Assembly (NCBI GenBank): GCA_030430565.1 | Contig: JAUIKS010000046.1 | Location: 27,354 to 91,353 of the forward strand | Direction of reading: 5' to 3' | DNA from: Polyangia bacterium | GTDB taxonomy: Bacteria; Myxococcota_A; Polyangia; Nannocystales; Nannocystaceae | DNA length: 64,000 bases | Shown here: piece by piece, positions 7,639 to 22,298 of the stretch | How positions within the stretch are numbered: position 1 is the stretch's first letter | Layout: each line of letters opens with the position of its first letter | Notes under the pieces: model-generated | What the model was told of the DNA's origin: nothing | Database searches by the model: none | Seen by the model: the letters and a program-made list of their open reading frames with translations, nothing else | Program-made: the position numbers and the translations under genes

Positions 7639-9875
7639 GCGAGCGACGACGCGGGATCGGGCGGCGAAGATTCTTGCTGGGGATGCTCGCGGGCACGGCG
7701 GGCCTGGCCCTTTATTGCGGCGTGCGCTCGACAGGGGCGAGCGAGCGCAGCGTGCCCCAGCTCGACGATGTCGAGGGCGCGCTCAAGCCCAACGTCTACA
7801 TCACGGTGACCCCGGACGATCGGGTGATCTACGCCTGCGACAAGCAGGAGATGGGCCAGGGCACGATGACGGGCCTGGCGATGCTCGTCGCCGAGGAGCT
7901 GGAGGTCCCGCTCGAGAGGGTCGAGGTGTTCTTCGCCGACTCGTCGGCGAAGTACGGGCCGATGGCGACCGGCGGCTCGTCGGGCCTCAACGGCGCGTAC
8001 GCGGGGCTGCTCGCGGCCGCCGCCGCGGCGCGGATGATGTTGATCGGCGCGGCCGCGAAGCAGTGGGGCGTCGACGCGGGCTCGCTGCGCGCCGAGGACG
8101 GCAAGGTCATCGACGACGCCGGCTCGCGCTCGGCGAGCTACGGCGAGCTCGTCGCGGCCGCGCGCGAGCTGCCGGTGCCGCAGGAGCCGGAGCTCAAGAC
8201 CCGCGATCAGCACAAGGTCATCGGCACCTCGCCCCGTCGCATCGACGCGCGCGCGAAGGTCACGGGGACGGCGGCCTTCGGGATCGACCTGAGCGTGCCG
8301 AACATGGCCAAGGCCGCGATGATCCACCCGCCGCGACCGGGCGCCACGGTCGCGTCCATCGACGACGCGGAGGCGAAGCAGCAGCCCGGCGTCGTCGATG
8401 TCATCGTCAGCGAGCGGGGCGTCGGGGTCGTCGCCGAGCGCTACTGGCAGGCGGCCCGAGCCGCGCGGCTCGTGAAGGTCGAGTGGACCGAGGGCACGAT
8501 GGCGGAGTTCTGCACCGAGAGCCTCCGGCTCGAGATGGAGAGCTGCGATCGAAAGCGGTCGCGCGTCGCCCTCGACGAGGGCGATGTCGACAGCGCCGAG
8601 GGCACCCTGATCGAGGCGGTCTACGAGGCCCCCTACCTGGCGCACGCGCCGATGGAGCCGCTCAACGCGATCGCCCACGTCCAAGGCGACGGCTGCGACA
8701 TCTGGACCGGGAACCAAGGCCCGACGGGCATCCAGGAGGCGGCCGCGGAGTACCTCGGGATCGAGCGCCACGACGTGCTCGTGCACACGCCGTACCTCGG
8801 CGGCGCCTTCGGTCGGCGCTCGCACCCCGACGCGGTCCTCGACGCGGTGGAGCTCTCGAAGGCGGTCGGGCGGCCCGTGCAGGTGATCTGGTCGCGCGAG
8901 GACGACATGCGGGGGGGTCGCTACCGGCCGCAGGCGTGGGCGCACATCTACGGGCGTATCGACGGCGGCGGCGCGGTCTCGGCCCTGGGCTTCGACACCA
9001 TCTCGCAGTCGATCATGGGCGAGCTGGGCGGGGTCCTCAGCGGGCTGCTCCCGGACTCTATGCCGCCGCAGCTGCGGCGCTGGCTGACCTACAACGGCGC
9101 GCGCCTGATCGGGAGCAACGCGCTGATGGCCGACATCATCTCGACCGAGGGCGCGACGCATCTCGGCTACGAGCTCCCCAATCACCGCGTCACCTACATG
9201 AACATCAAGGCGCCCATCAGCGTGATCTGGTGGCGCTCGGTCGGCTTCTCGATCAACACCTTCGTGGTCGAGAGCTTCATCGACGAGCTCGCGCACGCGG
9301 CCGAGCAGGACCCGTACCAGTTCCGCCGCAACATGCTGGGCGGGAGCCCGCGCTGGCTCGGGGTGCTCGACGCGGTGGCGGAGCTGAGCGGCTGGGGGAA
9401 GACCGAGCTGCCCGAGGGGACAGCTCGCGGGATCGCGGTGGTCGAGGCCTTCGGCAGCTTCTGCGCGCAGGTCGTCGAGGCCCGCGTCGACGACGGGCAG
9501 ATCAAGGTCTCCAAGGTCTACGCGGCGCTCGACTGCGGCCTCGCGGTCCACCCCGACCTCGTGGTCTCGCAGGTCGAGGGCGGCGTGATCTTCGGGCTCA
9601 CGGCGGCGCTGTGGGGCGAGATCACCGTCGAGGACGGGCAGGTCCAGCAGGGCAACTTCGACGACTACCGGCTGATGCGGATGCACGAGACGCCGGAGAT
9701 CGTCGTCAAGCTGATCGAGGGGGCGTCTGAGCCCGGCGGCGTGGGCGAGCCGGGCGTCGCGCCGATCGCCGCGGCGACGGGTAACGCCATCTTCGCGCTG
9801 ACCGGGAAGCGCCTGCGGCGGATGCCGCTGCAGGCCGAGTACGAGCGCCAGATGGCCGCGAACAAGCAGAGCTAG
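7635..9875 (+). CDS. Molybdopterin subunit of isoquinoline 1-oxidoreductase-type molybdenum hydroxylase (Tat-exported)
   Basis: The 746-residue catalytic subunit. It starts with a twin-arginine-type signal (RRRGIGRRRFLLGMLAGTAG), so the folded complex is likely periplasmic. Family landmarks are KQEMGQGTMTGLAMLVAEEL (about 72), GGSSGLNG, the R.DA..KVTG segment (RIDARAKVTG), GGAFGRRSHPD (about 391), WSREDDM and the C-terminal GGVGEPGVAP..AATGNAIFALTGKR with the conserved Glu. The family hydroxylates N-heterocycles or aldehydes; the actual substrate cannot be told. It is in an operon with the 2Fe-2S subunit upstream and a diheme cytochrome 15 bp downstream, which probably takes the electrons instead of an FAD subunit. 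Confidence 0.93.
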
Positions 9876-9890
9876 TCAGGAGTACGAAGC

Positions 9891-10646
9891 ATGGACATGA
9901 GGCGAATTGGTCGCGTCACGCTGACGACCTTCGAGTGGCTCGGGGTCATCGTGTTCGGTCTGCTCTTGTTGATCGTCCTGGCGATCAGCGTGACGCTCTC
10001 GTGCGTGGGGAAAGACCCCGAGCCCATGGGCGAGGACCATCTCACGGCCGAGGCCGTCGCGGATCAGGCCGAGGTCGAGATGATGGCGCCGGCGCCCACG
10101 GCCGACGAGGCGAAGTCGCTGTTCGCCCCGGTGCACAGGGTGCTGGCGTCGCCGCGCTGCGCCAATTGTCACCCCGAGGGAGACCGGCCGCTCGCGCGTC
10201 GCGGTGGCGCCCACGCGATGAACGTCAGCCGGCTGAGCGCCGACGATGGCCTCGCGTGCGGCACCTGTCACGCCGAGCACAACAGCGTCGTCCCGGACGG
10301 GCCGCCCGGCGCCCCGCACTGGGGTCTGCCGCCGGCCGAGACGCCGATGGTGTTCCAGGGGCGCAGCGTCACGGCGCTCTGCCAGCAGCTGCGCGACCGC
10401 GAGCGCAACGGCGACCGCAGCCTCGACGAGCTGCTCCACCACATCTCGGAGGATCCGCTGGTGCTGTGGGGCTGGCAGCCCGGGGGTGACCGCGCGACGC
10501 CGCCGATCAGCCACGAGAAGTTCGTCGCGGGCTTCACGGCCTGGGTCGAGGCCAAGGGGATTTGTCCCGGGGAGACCGAGCCGCCGGCGCTCGATCCTGT
10601 CGAGGGCGAGACCGAGGCCGCGGAGAGCGGTGAGGCGCCCGTCTAG
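9891..10646 (+). CDS. Membrane-anchored diheme cytochrome c, electron acceptor of the molybdenum hydroxylase
   Basis: A 251-residue protein with one N-terminal membrane helix (about 18-40, GVIVFGLLLLIVLAISVTLSC). A periplasmic domain carries two heme c motifs, CANCH (about 88) and CGTCH (about 124). Proteins of this layout commonly sit beside iorAB-like genes and are often annotated as a third isoquinoline 1-oxidoreductase subunit. The Tat signal on the molybdopterin subunit and the periplasmic hemes agree on location. The C-terminus is acidic (EGETEAAESGE) and looks flexible. The gene starts 15 bp after the previous stop, with AGGAG upstream of the ATG. Confidence 0.85.
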   Translation: MDMRRIGRVTLTTFEWLGVIVFGLLLLIVLAISVTLSCVGKDPEPMGEDHLTAEAVADQAEVEMMAPAPTADEAKSLFAPVHRVLASPRCANCHPEGDRPLARRGGAHAMNVSRLSADDGLACGTCHAEHNSVVPDGPPGAPHWGLPPAETPMVFQGRSVTALCQQLRDRERNGDRSLDELLHHISEDPLVLWGWQPGGDRATPPISHEKFVAGFTAWVEAKGICPGETEPPALDPVEGETEAAESGEAPV

Positions 10647-10652
10647 GGCGAC

Positions 10653-10892
10653 ATGCCCGGCGCCTCGCCCGGGCTGCCGGCGCCCCTGACCGCCTTGGTT
10701 GGTTGGTCGGTCGATCGTTGCGTCGCGCGCGAGCCGTCGCGTCAATTGGCGAGCGCGGAGGAGCTGGGGGCCGCGCTCCGCGAGCAGCTGCAGTGCGACC
10801 TCGAGCTCGCCCGTCACGCGCTCGCGTCGTGGGTCGAGGCGGCGATCCGGGCGGGGGCCGACTCGCTCACGAGCTCATCCACACGGTCTTGA
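10653..10892 (+). pseudogene. Remnant of the C-terminal lobe of a Hanks-type Ser/Thr protein kinase
   Basis: This frame encodes 79 residues: PLTALVGWSVDRCVAREPSR, then QLASAEELGAALREQL. The pattern matches the last helices of bacterial Ser/Thr kinase domains (L..LV.RAL.kdPa.R..SAEELa.AL...L). Nothing of the N-lobe, the catalytic loop or DFG is present upstream, where the cytochrome gene ends seven bases before. It also overlaps the stop of the convergent gene at 10867 by 26 bp. I read it as a decayed kinase tail; a small expressed protein cannot be excluded. Confidence 0.45.
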
Positions 10893-11676
10893 CCTCGGCG
10901 AGGCGCTCGAGGGTCTGCGGCGTGGCCGGCTCCTGCGCGCTCTCGACGATCACGACGCGCCGCATCACGCGGGCCGCCTCGCGCTCGAGCTCGGCGAGCG
11001 CCTCGCGGTCGAGCGCGCCGCGGGCGAGGTAGACGCAGTCGAGGTCGTCGTGGCGACTCGCCCAGCTCAACAGCGCGGGCACGTCGGCCGTCATCACGTT
11101 GACGACGCCGCCGGGCATGTCGCAGGTAGCGAGGCTCTCGATCAGCGCGGCCGCGAGCTCGGCGAGCGCCACGGGCACGAAGAGCTGCACGGCGTCGCCC
11201 ATCACCGTCGCGGCGCAGAGCGCCTCGACCATGCCCGTGAGGCCATCCTCGGCCGCGGGCGCGGCGACGACGACGCCCACGGGGCGCAGCATCGAGTAGT
11301 TGACGTGGGCCGAGGCGACCGGGTTGAGGCTCGAGAGCAGCGCGCTGATCTTGTCGGACCAGCCGGCGTGGTGGACCGCGCGATCGATCGCCCGCGAGGC
11401 GTCGGCCGCGTCCGTCGGCAGCGTCTCGCGCCGGCCCTCGAGCATCTCGGCGAGGCGGTAGAGGATCTGCCCGCGGTTGTAGCCGGTGCGCGCCGCCCAG
11501 CCAGCCTGGGCCTTGCGCGCGAGCTCCATCGCGTCTCGAAAGTCCTTACGGCTGGCGCTGCACACGTTGATGCTGCTCCCTCCCCGCGCCTTCACGCGGA
11601 GCACGCGGCCCGACTCGGAGCGGATGAACTTCCCGCCCACGTAGAGCTTGTAGGTCTTCTCGACAGCCAGTCTCAT
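10867..11676 (-). CDS. Truncated aldehyde dehydrogenase-family protein, probably non-catalytic partner
   Basis: At 269 residues it is about half the normal length. It starts like an aldehyde dehydrogenase (YKLYVGGKFIRSESGR, NVCSASRKDFRDAMELARKA..GWAAR..YNRGQILYRLAEML) and has the next strand region (MLRPVGVVVAAPAAEDGL). It then ends without the Glu of the ELGGK motif and without the catalytic Cys region. It is the last gene of the deoC operon. A full-length plus degenerate ALDH pair behind deoC also occurs in other bacteria, so this is more likely a maintained, possibly structural partner than fresh decay. Confidence 0.8.
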   Translation of the reverse strand: MRLAVEKTYKLYVGGKFIRSESGRVLRVKARGGSSINVCSASRKDFRDAMELARKAQAGWAARTGYNRGQILYRLAEMLEGRRETLPTDAADASRAIDRAVHHAGWSDKISALLSSLNPVASAHVNYSMLRPVGVVVAAPAAEDGLTGMVEALCAATVMGDAVQLFVPVALAELAAALIESLATCDMPGGVVNVMTADVPALLSWASRHDDLDCVYLARGALDREALAELEREAARVMRRVVIVESAQEPATPQTLERLAEVKTVWMSS

Positions 11677-11712
11677 GCTCGTCTCTCTCGCTGCTCGCTG
11701 GTGCGCGCACGT

Positions 11713-13203
11713 TCACGCCTTGAGGTACGGCCAGAGGCCCGCGATCCCGCCCTCGCGGCCGAAGCCCGAGTGGCGCACACCGCCGAAGGGCGAGGCCGGG
11801 TCGAAGAGGTTGTAGCCGTTGGCCCAGACCACGCCGCAGTTGAGCGCGTGGGCGGTGCGGAACACCTTCGCGGTCTTCTCGGACCAGACCCCGCAGGCGA
11901 GGCCGTACTCGGTGTCGTTGGCCTTGCGGATCGCCTCGTCGGGTGTCCGAAAGGTCAGGCACGCGAGGACCGGCCCGAAGATCTCCTCGCGCACCACGGT
12001 GTCGCTCTGCTGCACGCCCGTGAGGATCGTGGGGAGCACGAAGTAGCCGGCGTCGGGCTTTTGGCAGGCGGCGCCCTGCCAGACCGTCGCGCCCTCCTCG
12101 CGGCCGATCTCGAGGTAGCGCTCGATGGTCGCCAGCTGGCCCTTGGAGTTGATCGCGCCGACGTCGGTGTTCTTGTCGAGCGGGTCGCCGACGCGCAGCG
12201 TCTCGACGCGGCGCTTGAGCCGGGCGATGAACTCGTCGGCGATGGACTCCTCGAGCAGCAGGCGCGAGCCGGCGCAGCAGACGTGCCCCTGGTTGAAGAA
12301 GATGCCGTCGACGCAGCCCTCGACGGCTTGGTCGAGCGAGGCGTCGGCGTAGACGATGTTCGCCCCCTTGCCGCCCAGCTCCATGGTCGCCTTCTTCCCG
12401 CTGCCGGCGATGGCCCGCATGATCGCGCGGCCGACCTGGGTGCTGCCGGTGAACGCGACCTTGTCGACCCCGGGGTGGGAGACGACGTGGCTGCCGGTCG
12501 CGCCCGCGCCGTTGACGATGTTGACGACGCCAGGGGGGAGGTCGACCTCCTGCAGCAGCTCGGCGAACAGCATCGCGGTCAGCGGCGTGGTCTCGGCGGG
12601 CTTGAGGACGACGGTGTTGCCGGTCGCGAGCGCCGGCGCGATCTTCCACGCGAGCATCAGCAGCGGGAAGTTCCACGGGATCACCTGGCCGGCGACGCCG
12701 AGCGAGCTGGGGTTCGCCGCGGCGCCGCGCGTCGCGTAGCGCAGCTTGTCGGCCCAGCCGGCGTAGTAGAAGAAGTGCGCCGCCGCGAGCGGGATGTCGA
12801 CGTCCCGCGTCTCGCGGATCGGCTTGCCGTTGTCGGTCGACTCGAGGGTCGCGAATTCGCGCCCGCGCTCCTGCAGCCGGCGCGCGATCCGATAGATGTA
12901 CTTGCCGCGCTCGAGGCCCGAGAGCTTGCTCCACACCTCGTCGTGGGCCTTGCGCGCGGCGGCGACGGCCGCGTCGACGTCGGCCTCGGTGCCCGCGGCG
13001 ACCTGCGCCAGCGGCTCGCCGGTCGCGGGGTTGACGGTAGCGAAGCTCTCGTCGCCCTGGCCGGGCACGAATTCGCCGTTGATGAAGTGGCCGTAGCGCT
13101 CGCGGATGTTGATCGGGTGCTTCTCGATCGAGGGCGAGAGCTCGAGCGCGCCGGCGAGCCGGAGGCGGTGCCGGGCGTTGGAGGGGGGGGAGGCGTGGTC
13201 CAT
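11713..13203 (-). CDS. NAD(P)-dependent aldehyde dehydrogenase
   Basis: A 496-residue full-length enzyme. It shows the oxyanion Asn178 (PWNFP), the NAD-binding KPAETTPLTA and GSTQVGR, general base Glu275 (ELGGKGANIV) and catalytic Cys309 (FFNQGHVCCAGSR). Downstream of deoC it most likely oxidises the acetaldehyde released by the aldolase to acetate; this is inferred from context. The ATG is at 13203. The first 30 residues (SPPSNARHRL...) are non-conserved, so a slightly later start is possible. It lies 36 bp from both the upstream aldolase and the downstream truncated paralogue. Confidence 0.92.
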   Translation of the reverse strand: MDHASPPSNARHRLRLAGALELSPSIEKHPINIRERYGHFINGEFVPGQGDESFATVNPATGEPLAQVAAGTEADVDAAVAAARKAHDEVWSKLSGLERGKYIYRIARRLQERGREFATLESTDNGKPIRETRDVDIPLAAAHFFYYAGWADKLRYATRGAAANPSSLGVAGQVIPWNFPLLMLAWKIAPALATGNTVVLKPAETTPLTAMLFAELLQEVDLPPGVVNIVNGAGATGSHVVSHPGVDKVAFTGSTQVGRAIMRAIAGSGKKATMELGGKGANIVYADASLDQAVEGCVDGIFFNQGHVCCAGSRLLLEESIADEFIARLKRRVETLRVGDPLDKNTDVGAINSKGQLATIERYLEIGREEGATVWQGAACQKPDAGYFVLPTILTGVQQSDTVVREEIFGPVLACLTFRTPDEAIRKANDTEYGLACGVWSEKTAKVFRTAHALNCGVVWANGYNLFDPASPFGGVRHSGFGREGGIAGLWPYLKA

Positions 13204-13239
13204 CGCGTGTGTCCTTCGGGGCAGCCGAGCGGTCGCGGA

Positions 13240-14160
13240 TCAGTCGACGGAGAACCGTCGCGGAGACTGGTAGTAGCCCTCCTCGCGCCACAGCAGCTGG
13301 CGCAGGAGGTCGTTGACGAGCGAGCTGGCGCCGAAGCGCCACAGGTCGGGCGTCATCCAGTCGAGGCCGAGCGTCTCGGCGAGCAGCGCGAGGTAGTGCA
13401 GCGCCTGCTTGGCCTTGCGGATCCCGCCCGCGGGCTTCATGCCGACGCGCGCGCCGGTCTCGAGGTAGTGCTCGCGGATCGCCTCGAGCATCACGAGCAC
13501 CACCGGGTAGGTCGCGGCCGGCTGGATCTTGCCGGTCGAGGTCTTGATGAAGTCGGCGCCCGCGGCCATCGCCAGGCGCGAGGCGGCCGCGACGTTGTCG
13601 AGGGTGCCCAGCTCGCCTGTCTCGAGGATCACCTTGAGGTGGGCGTCGCCGCAGGCGTCCTTGGTCGCGACGATCTCGTCGAAGACCCGCGCGTACTCGC
13701 CGGCCAAGAACGCGCCGCGGTTGATCACCATGTCGATCTCGTCGGCGCCGAGCGCGACCGTGCGGCGGACCTCCTCGAGCTTGAGCGCGATCGGGAGCTG
13801 GCCCGAGGGGAAGGCGGTCGCGACCGCGGCGACCTTGATCGGGCTGCCCTGGCCGAGGGCCGCGCGCGCGTGCGGGACCATGGACGGGTACACGCAGACC
13901 GCGGCGCAGGGCGGCAGGTCGGGGAGCGGCGCGTAGGGCTGACGCGCCTTGCGGCACAGCGCGCGCACGCGCTCGGGGCTGTCGCGGCCCTCGAGCGTGG
14001 TGAGGTCGACCATCGAGAGCGCGAGCTTGAGCAGCCGGACCTTCGACTCGGTCTTGATGCTGCGCTTGCGGACTCGCGCGACCCGCCGCGCGGCGGTCAT
14101 GTCGTCGACCGTAGACGCCCGCCAGCGACGGATATCGGACTCGGTGCAGGTGCGGCTCAT
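13240..14160 (-). CDS. deoC: Deoxyribose-phosphate aldolase
   Basis: A 306-residue class I aldolase that cleaves 2-deoxyribose-5-phosphate to glyceraldehyde-3-phosphate and acetaldehyde. The DeoC active site is clear: Asp143 (EIDMVINRGA), Schiff-base Lys206 (DFIKTSTGK) and the proton-relay Lys242 (GMKPAGGI). The N-terminal about 45 residues are an Arg-rich extension compared with bacterial DeoC of about 220-260 residues. It is the first gene of a minus-strand operon with two aldehyde dehydrogenase-family genes. With the purine nucleoside phosphorylase at 726 this makes a deoxynucleoside salvage or degradation route. Confidence 0.95.
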   Translation of the reverse strand: MSRTCTESDIRRWRASTVDDMTAARRVARVRKRSIKTESKVRLLKLALSMVDLTTLEGRDSPERVRALCRKARQPYAPLPDLPPCAAVCVYPSMVPHARAALGQGSPIKVAAVATAFPSGQLPIALKLEEVRRTVALGADEIDMVINRGAFLAGEYARVFDEIVATKDACGDAHLKVILETGELGTLDNVAAASRLAMAAGADFIKTSTGKIQPAATYPVVLVMLEAIREHYLETGARVGMKPAGGIRKAKQALHYLALLAETLGLDWMTPDLWRFGASSLVNDLLRQLLWREEGYYQSPRRFSVD

Positions 14161-14288
14161 GGCGTCCGCACTGTACCTCTTTTTGCGCGAGATCGAGCGG
14201 CCGCGTCGGGCGCAGGCGCGCGTCCGCGATCGCGCCTGCGCGGGTCATCGCGGCCGAGCACGCCGCAGCGCGGGGCGAGGAACGCTGA

Positions 14289-15299
14289 TCAGTCTTTGTC
14301 TCGTCCTTTGTCGCGTCGCGGCCAGCCGTACGGGATCTCGCGGTCCTCGTCGGCGATATACGCGTAGGCGCGGCAGCGATCGAAGACCGACACGGTCTCG
14401 CGGAAGCTCGGGCGGCGCGCGTGGGTCTGGCGCGGTCGGCCTTCGGGGTGCGCCGCTGGGTAGCGCGCCATGCAGTAGCCCTTGGAGCCCCCGCTCATGT
14501 CGCGGGACATGCCGGAGAAGCGGAACGAGGAACAGGTCGCGCAGGTCTCGAGCACGTCGTCGATAAACGCCTCGCCGAGCTGCTCGGAGAGACGGTTGAA
14601 CGTGGTGTAGGGGTCGCGAACGCGCGCGTCGGTCTCGAGCAGCCCGACGTGGTCGTCGACGCGGGCGAGGTACAGGCGGACCTTGTGGCCCTGCGGACCT
14701 CGGCGTGCGCCGGCGGGTTGGAGCAGCAGCGCGCGTCGCCGGTCGCCGCGACGTAGCGGCAGCGCGCGCACCTCGAGCTTCGAGAGTTGGCCCAGGAAGT
14801 GCGTCTCGGCGGCGTCGAGGTTTCCGAACACGGCGAGGCTGAAGGGCGGCGGCAGTCGATCGAAGTACGGCGTGGCGAACACCTCGAGCGAGTAGAGCGA
14901 GGGCAGCTCGAGGACGCGGACGCGCGCGTCGGGGGTCACGACGAGCGAGAACCACCGCTGCGCGTTGGTGTACAGCCAGGCCGGGCGGCAGAAGTGCTCG
15001 ACGAGCGCGTCGCGCCAGCTCGTCAGATCCGGGATGTCCACGCTGGCGAGGAAGTCATCCTCGCAGCCCAGCTCGTAGCCCTCGCGCGTCATCCGGCGCA
15101 TGCGCTCGAAGTTGTGCGCGACCGCGTCGCGGTTGGGAGCGTCCGGGTCGAGCCGGTCGAGCGCGGGCGCCTCGTCCAGCAGCATCGACCACTGCAGCGG
15201 CGTCTCGCGGGGCGCGAGCGCGACGCGCACGCTGATGTCGTCGAGCGGCTCGACGCGCGTGACCGGGAGCCGCGACAGGATTTCGTCGTAGGGGATCAT
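14289..15299 (-). CDS. Uncharacterised protein with a C-terminal Cys cluster
   Basis: A 336-residue soluble protein that I do not recognise. The first 270 residues are alpha/beta-like without known motifs. The C-terminal part contains ETCATCSSFRFSGMSRDMSG followed by GSKGYC and later FDRCRAYAY. This four-Cys spacing (CxxC, about 17, C, then C) resembles small zinc or iron-sulfur sites, and similar CxxCxxF..SG...G.C tails occur in hypothetical proteins. ATG at 15299 is preferred; a GTG at 15386 would add 29 residues. It is divergent from the next gene. Confidence 0.65.
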   Translation of the reverse strand: MIPYDEILSRLPVTRVEPLDDISVRVALAPRETPLQWSMLLDEAPALDRLDPDAPNRDAVAHNFERMRRMTREGYELGCEDDFLASVDIPDLTSWRDALVEHFCRPAWLYTNAQRWFSLVVTPDARVRVLELPSLYSLEVFATPYFDRLPPPFSLAVFGNLDAAETHFLGQLSKLEVRALPLRRGDRRRALLLQPAGARRGPQGHKVRLYLARVDDHVGLLETDARVRDPYTTFNRLSEQLGEAFIDDVLETCATCSSFRFSGMSRDMSGGSKGYCMARYPAAHPEGRPRQTHARRPSFRETVSVFDRCRAYAYIADEDREIPYGWPRRDKGRDKD

Positions 15300-15430
15300 G
15301 GGGTCGCGTTCGTCGACGGGCGCGCGTTGATCTGACCATAAAGACTTGAAGAGCGCCGCGCGCTCCCAGGGATAGCAGGAATTCACGCGCGCGGCTGGAG
15401 CCGGGCGCCCCCGGGTGCGATGCTCGTCGC

Positions 15431-16630
15431 ATGTTCCTCGAGGCGATCCTCTCCCTCTCGTTCGACCAGCGGACGGAGTGCGTGACCGTGCCCGCGCCGA
15501 CGGCCGTCGGTCGGCTGCTGCACACGCTCACCTTCGGCCAGCTCGGCCTGGAGTGGGAGCGCGAGACCTTTGAGACCACCGAGATGCTGAGGCGGCTGCG
15601 CGCGGCCTTGGCCGACGCGGGGCTCACGAACGTCGTCTCGGTCGCGCTCGACGACGAGATCGTCTACCTGGACGAGCGGCGCGAGGACCGGGACCTCGAC
15701 CCGGTGATGGAGGAGCTGGTCACGCACTCGCGGCAGGTCGCGGAGTTCCCGGTGCGCCTCGAGCTGGTCGCCGAGCTCGAGGACGAGGTGGGGACCTACT
15801 TCATCCAGCTGACGGCCGATCGCGTGCACCCGGTCGACCAGTCCCCGCTGCGCCTGCGCGTCTACGCGCTGCTGCGCGAGCTCGACATCACGCGGCTCCC
15901 CGCCGATGGCTACCGCGACTCACTCGGCGCGGTCTCGACCCGGCTCGAGCGCCACATGCTCCAGCGCATGCAGACGCCCGAGGGCTACCGCCAGCTGGTC
16001 GCGCCGCTCGAGATCCGGCTCGGCGAGCTGTGCACGCGGCTCGAGGCCAGCCTGCGCGCGCGCCTCAAGACCCACGGCACGCAGGCGAGCGTGCTGCCCT
16101 GCGTGGTGCGCCCGCGCGAGCGCCTCGAGTTCGAAGCCTGCGGGACGCGCGACGAGACCACGGCCGCGCCGATCTTCCGCGCGTACCCAGGCGTGCGCGA
16201 GGCGACCTACTACCTGCGCCTCTGGCTCCCAGTGCTCCGCAACCTCCGCGCGAAGATCAGCGAGACGCTGGTCGTCGACGAGGCTGGGAGGCCCGTCCTC
16301 CACATCGCCAAAGAGCCCCTCGAGCTGGCCGAGACCCGCGCGCTCAGCCCCGGCGAGTCGATCGCCGCGCCCACGGGCGTCTTCGACCTCATGTACTTCA
16401 CGGGCAACGACTACGCCGACGAGCTCGAGCGCGAGCACCGGCTGAGCAGCAGCGAGCCCGCCGGGGGCGAGCGCGCCTGGGACGTCGTCCGCACCCGTCA
16501 GATGGGCGTCGAGCACCGCTACATCGGCGTCGACTTCGGCGCCTTTATGGATGGGGGCATGTCGACGGGCAGCGTGGTGATCGAGTCTGGCCGCGTCGAC
16601 CTCTCGATCACGATCCCCAACGTTCGCTGA
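15431..16630 (+). CDS. Uncharacterised protein, conserved-looking
   Basis: A 399-residue soluble protein with no signal peptide and no family I can name. It has alternating hydrophobic patterns, amphipathic helices in the middle (RLERHMLQRM, LEIRLGELCTRLEASLRARL) and a well-ordered C-terminal third ending YIGVDFGAFMDGGMSTGSVV. Strong codon bias supports a real gene. It is divergent from 14289-15299, with about 130 bp between the start codons, so the two may be co-regulated. Its stop is followed by a C-T-T-C-G-rich tract and a terminator-like region. Confidence 0.7.
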   Translation: MFLEAILSLSFDQRTECVTVPAPTAVGRLLHTLTFGQLGLEWERETFETTEMLRRLRAALADAGLTNVVSVALDDEIVYLDERREDRDLDPVMEELVTHSRQVAEFPVRLELVAELEDEVGTYFIQLTADRVHPVDQSPLRLRVYALLRELDITRLPADGYRDSLGAVSTRLERHMLQRMQTPEGYRQLVAPLEIRLGELCTRLEASLRARLKTHGTQASVLPCVVRPRERLEFEACGTRDETTAAPIFRAYPGVREATYYLRLWLPVLRNLRAKISETLVVDEAGRPVLHIAKEPLELAETRALSPGESIAAPTGVFDLMYFTGNDYADELEREHRLSSSEPAGGERAWDVVRTRQMGVEHRYIGVDFGAFMDGGMSTGSVVIESGRVDLSITIPNVR

Positions 16631-16659
16631 CTTGTCTGTCTCTTAAGTCTTGTCGTTTG

Positions 16660-16737
16660 TACGTGCTTCGTGCTTCGGGCTTCGTACGCGCTTCGTTCGC
16701 GCTTCGTTCGTGCTTCGTGCGAGCTTCGTTCGTACAC
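16660..16737. repeat. CTTCGTNCG-type degenerate tandem tract
   Basis: About nine imperfect copies of a 7-10 bp unit around CTTCGTGCG / CTTCGTTCG lie just beyond the stop of the gene ending at 16630. The ends are partly inverted (GTACGTGCTTCG at the left, CTTCGTTCGTAC at the right), so the tract could also fold. It is non-coding in every frame I consider credible. Confidence 0.6.
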
Positions 16738-16870
16738 ACGGTCACGATCGACAACAGCCAAGCCACGAGCGTATTGGAGAGGCCCACGAAGTGGGTCACT
16801 CCCGTACCGCCCGCGAGCCCGTTCGACCCGACCCCAGCATCGAGAGCGCAGCGGCGGAGCGGGGCGGAGA

Positions 16871-16973
16871 GGGAGGGGCGGGGGGGCGGATGAGGACTTA
16901 AGCGCATGTCAGAGGCGCCCGAAGGGCGTCGCTGACGTGACGCCCGCAAGTAGCGCCCCCCGCCCCTCCCTCC
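16871..16973. terminator. Bidirectional terminator-like inverted repeat between convergent genes
   Basis: The left arm GGGAGGGGC plus seven G and CG (16871-16888) pairs with CG, six C, then GCCCCTCCC (16954-16970), with one bulged base. Inside the loop GGGCGTC and GACGCCC form a second hairpin (about 16924-16945). It sits between the stop at 16630 (plus strand) and the stop at 17014 (minus strand), as expected for a shared transcription end. There is no U-tract on either side, so an intrinsic terminator is not certain. Confidence 0.45.
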
Positions 16974-17013
16974 AAGAGCCCCGCGGAACCAATCAAAGAC
17001 GCCACGAGCGAAG

Positions 17014-22164
<5,151 letters not shown>

Positions 22165-22298
22165 CAGCGCCGCGGCGTCCTCATCGGGTCACCGCGCAGA
22201 GTTGGCGAGCGCGCCCCCGCGTCGCGTGGGCGTCACGGCGCGAAGCCGCACCGCGCGGGCCCGCACGGGTCGACGCGCGTCGCCGTCACGCTTCGGCG

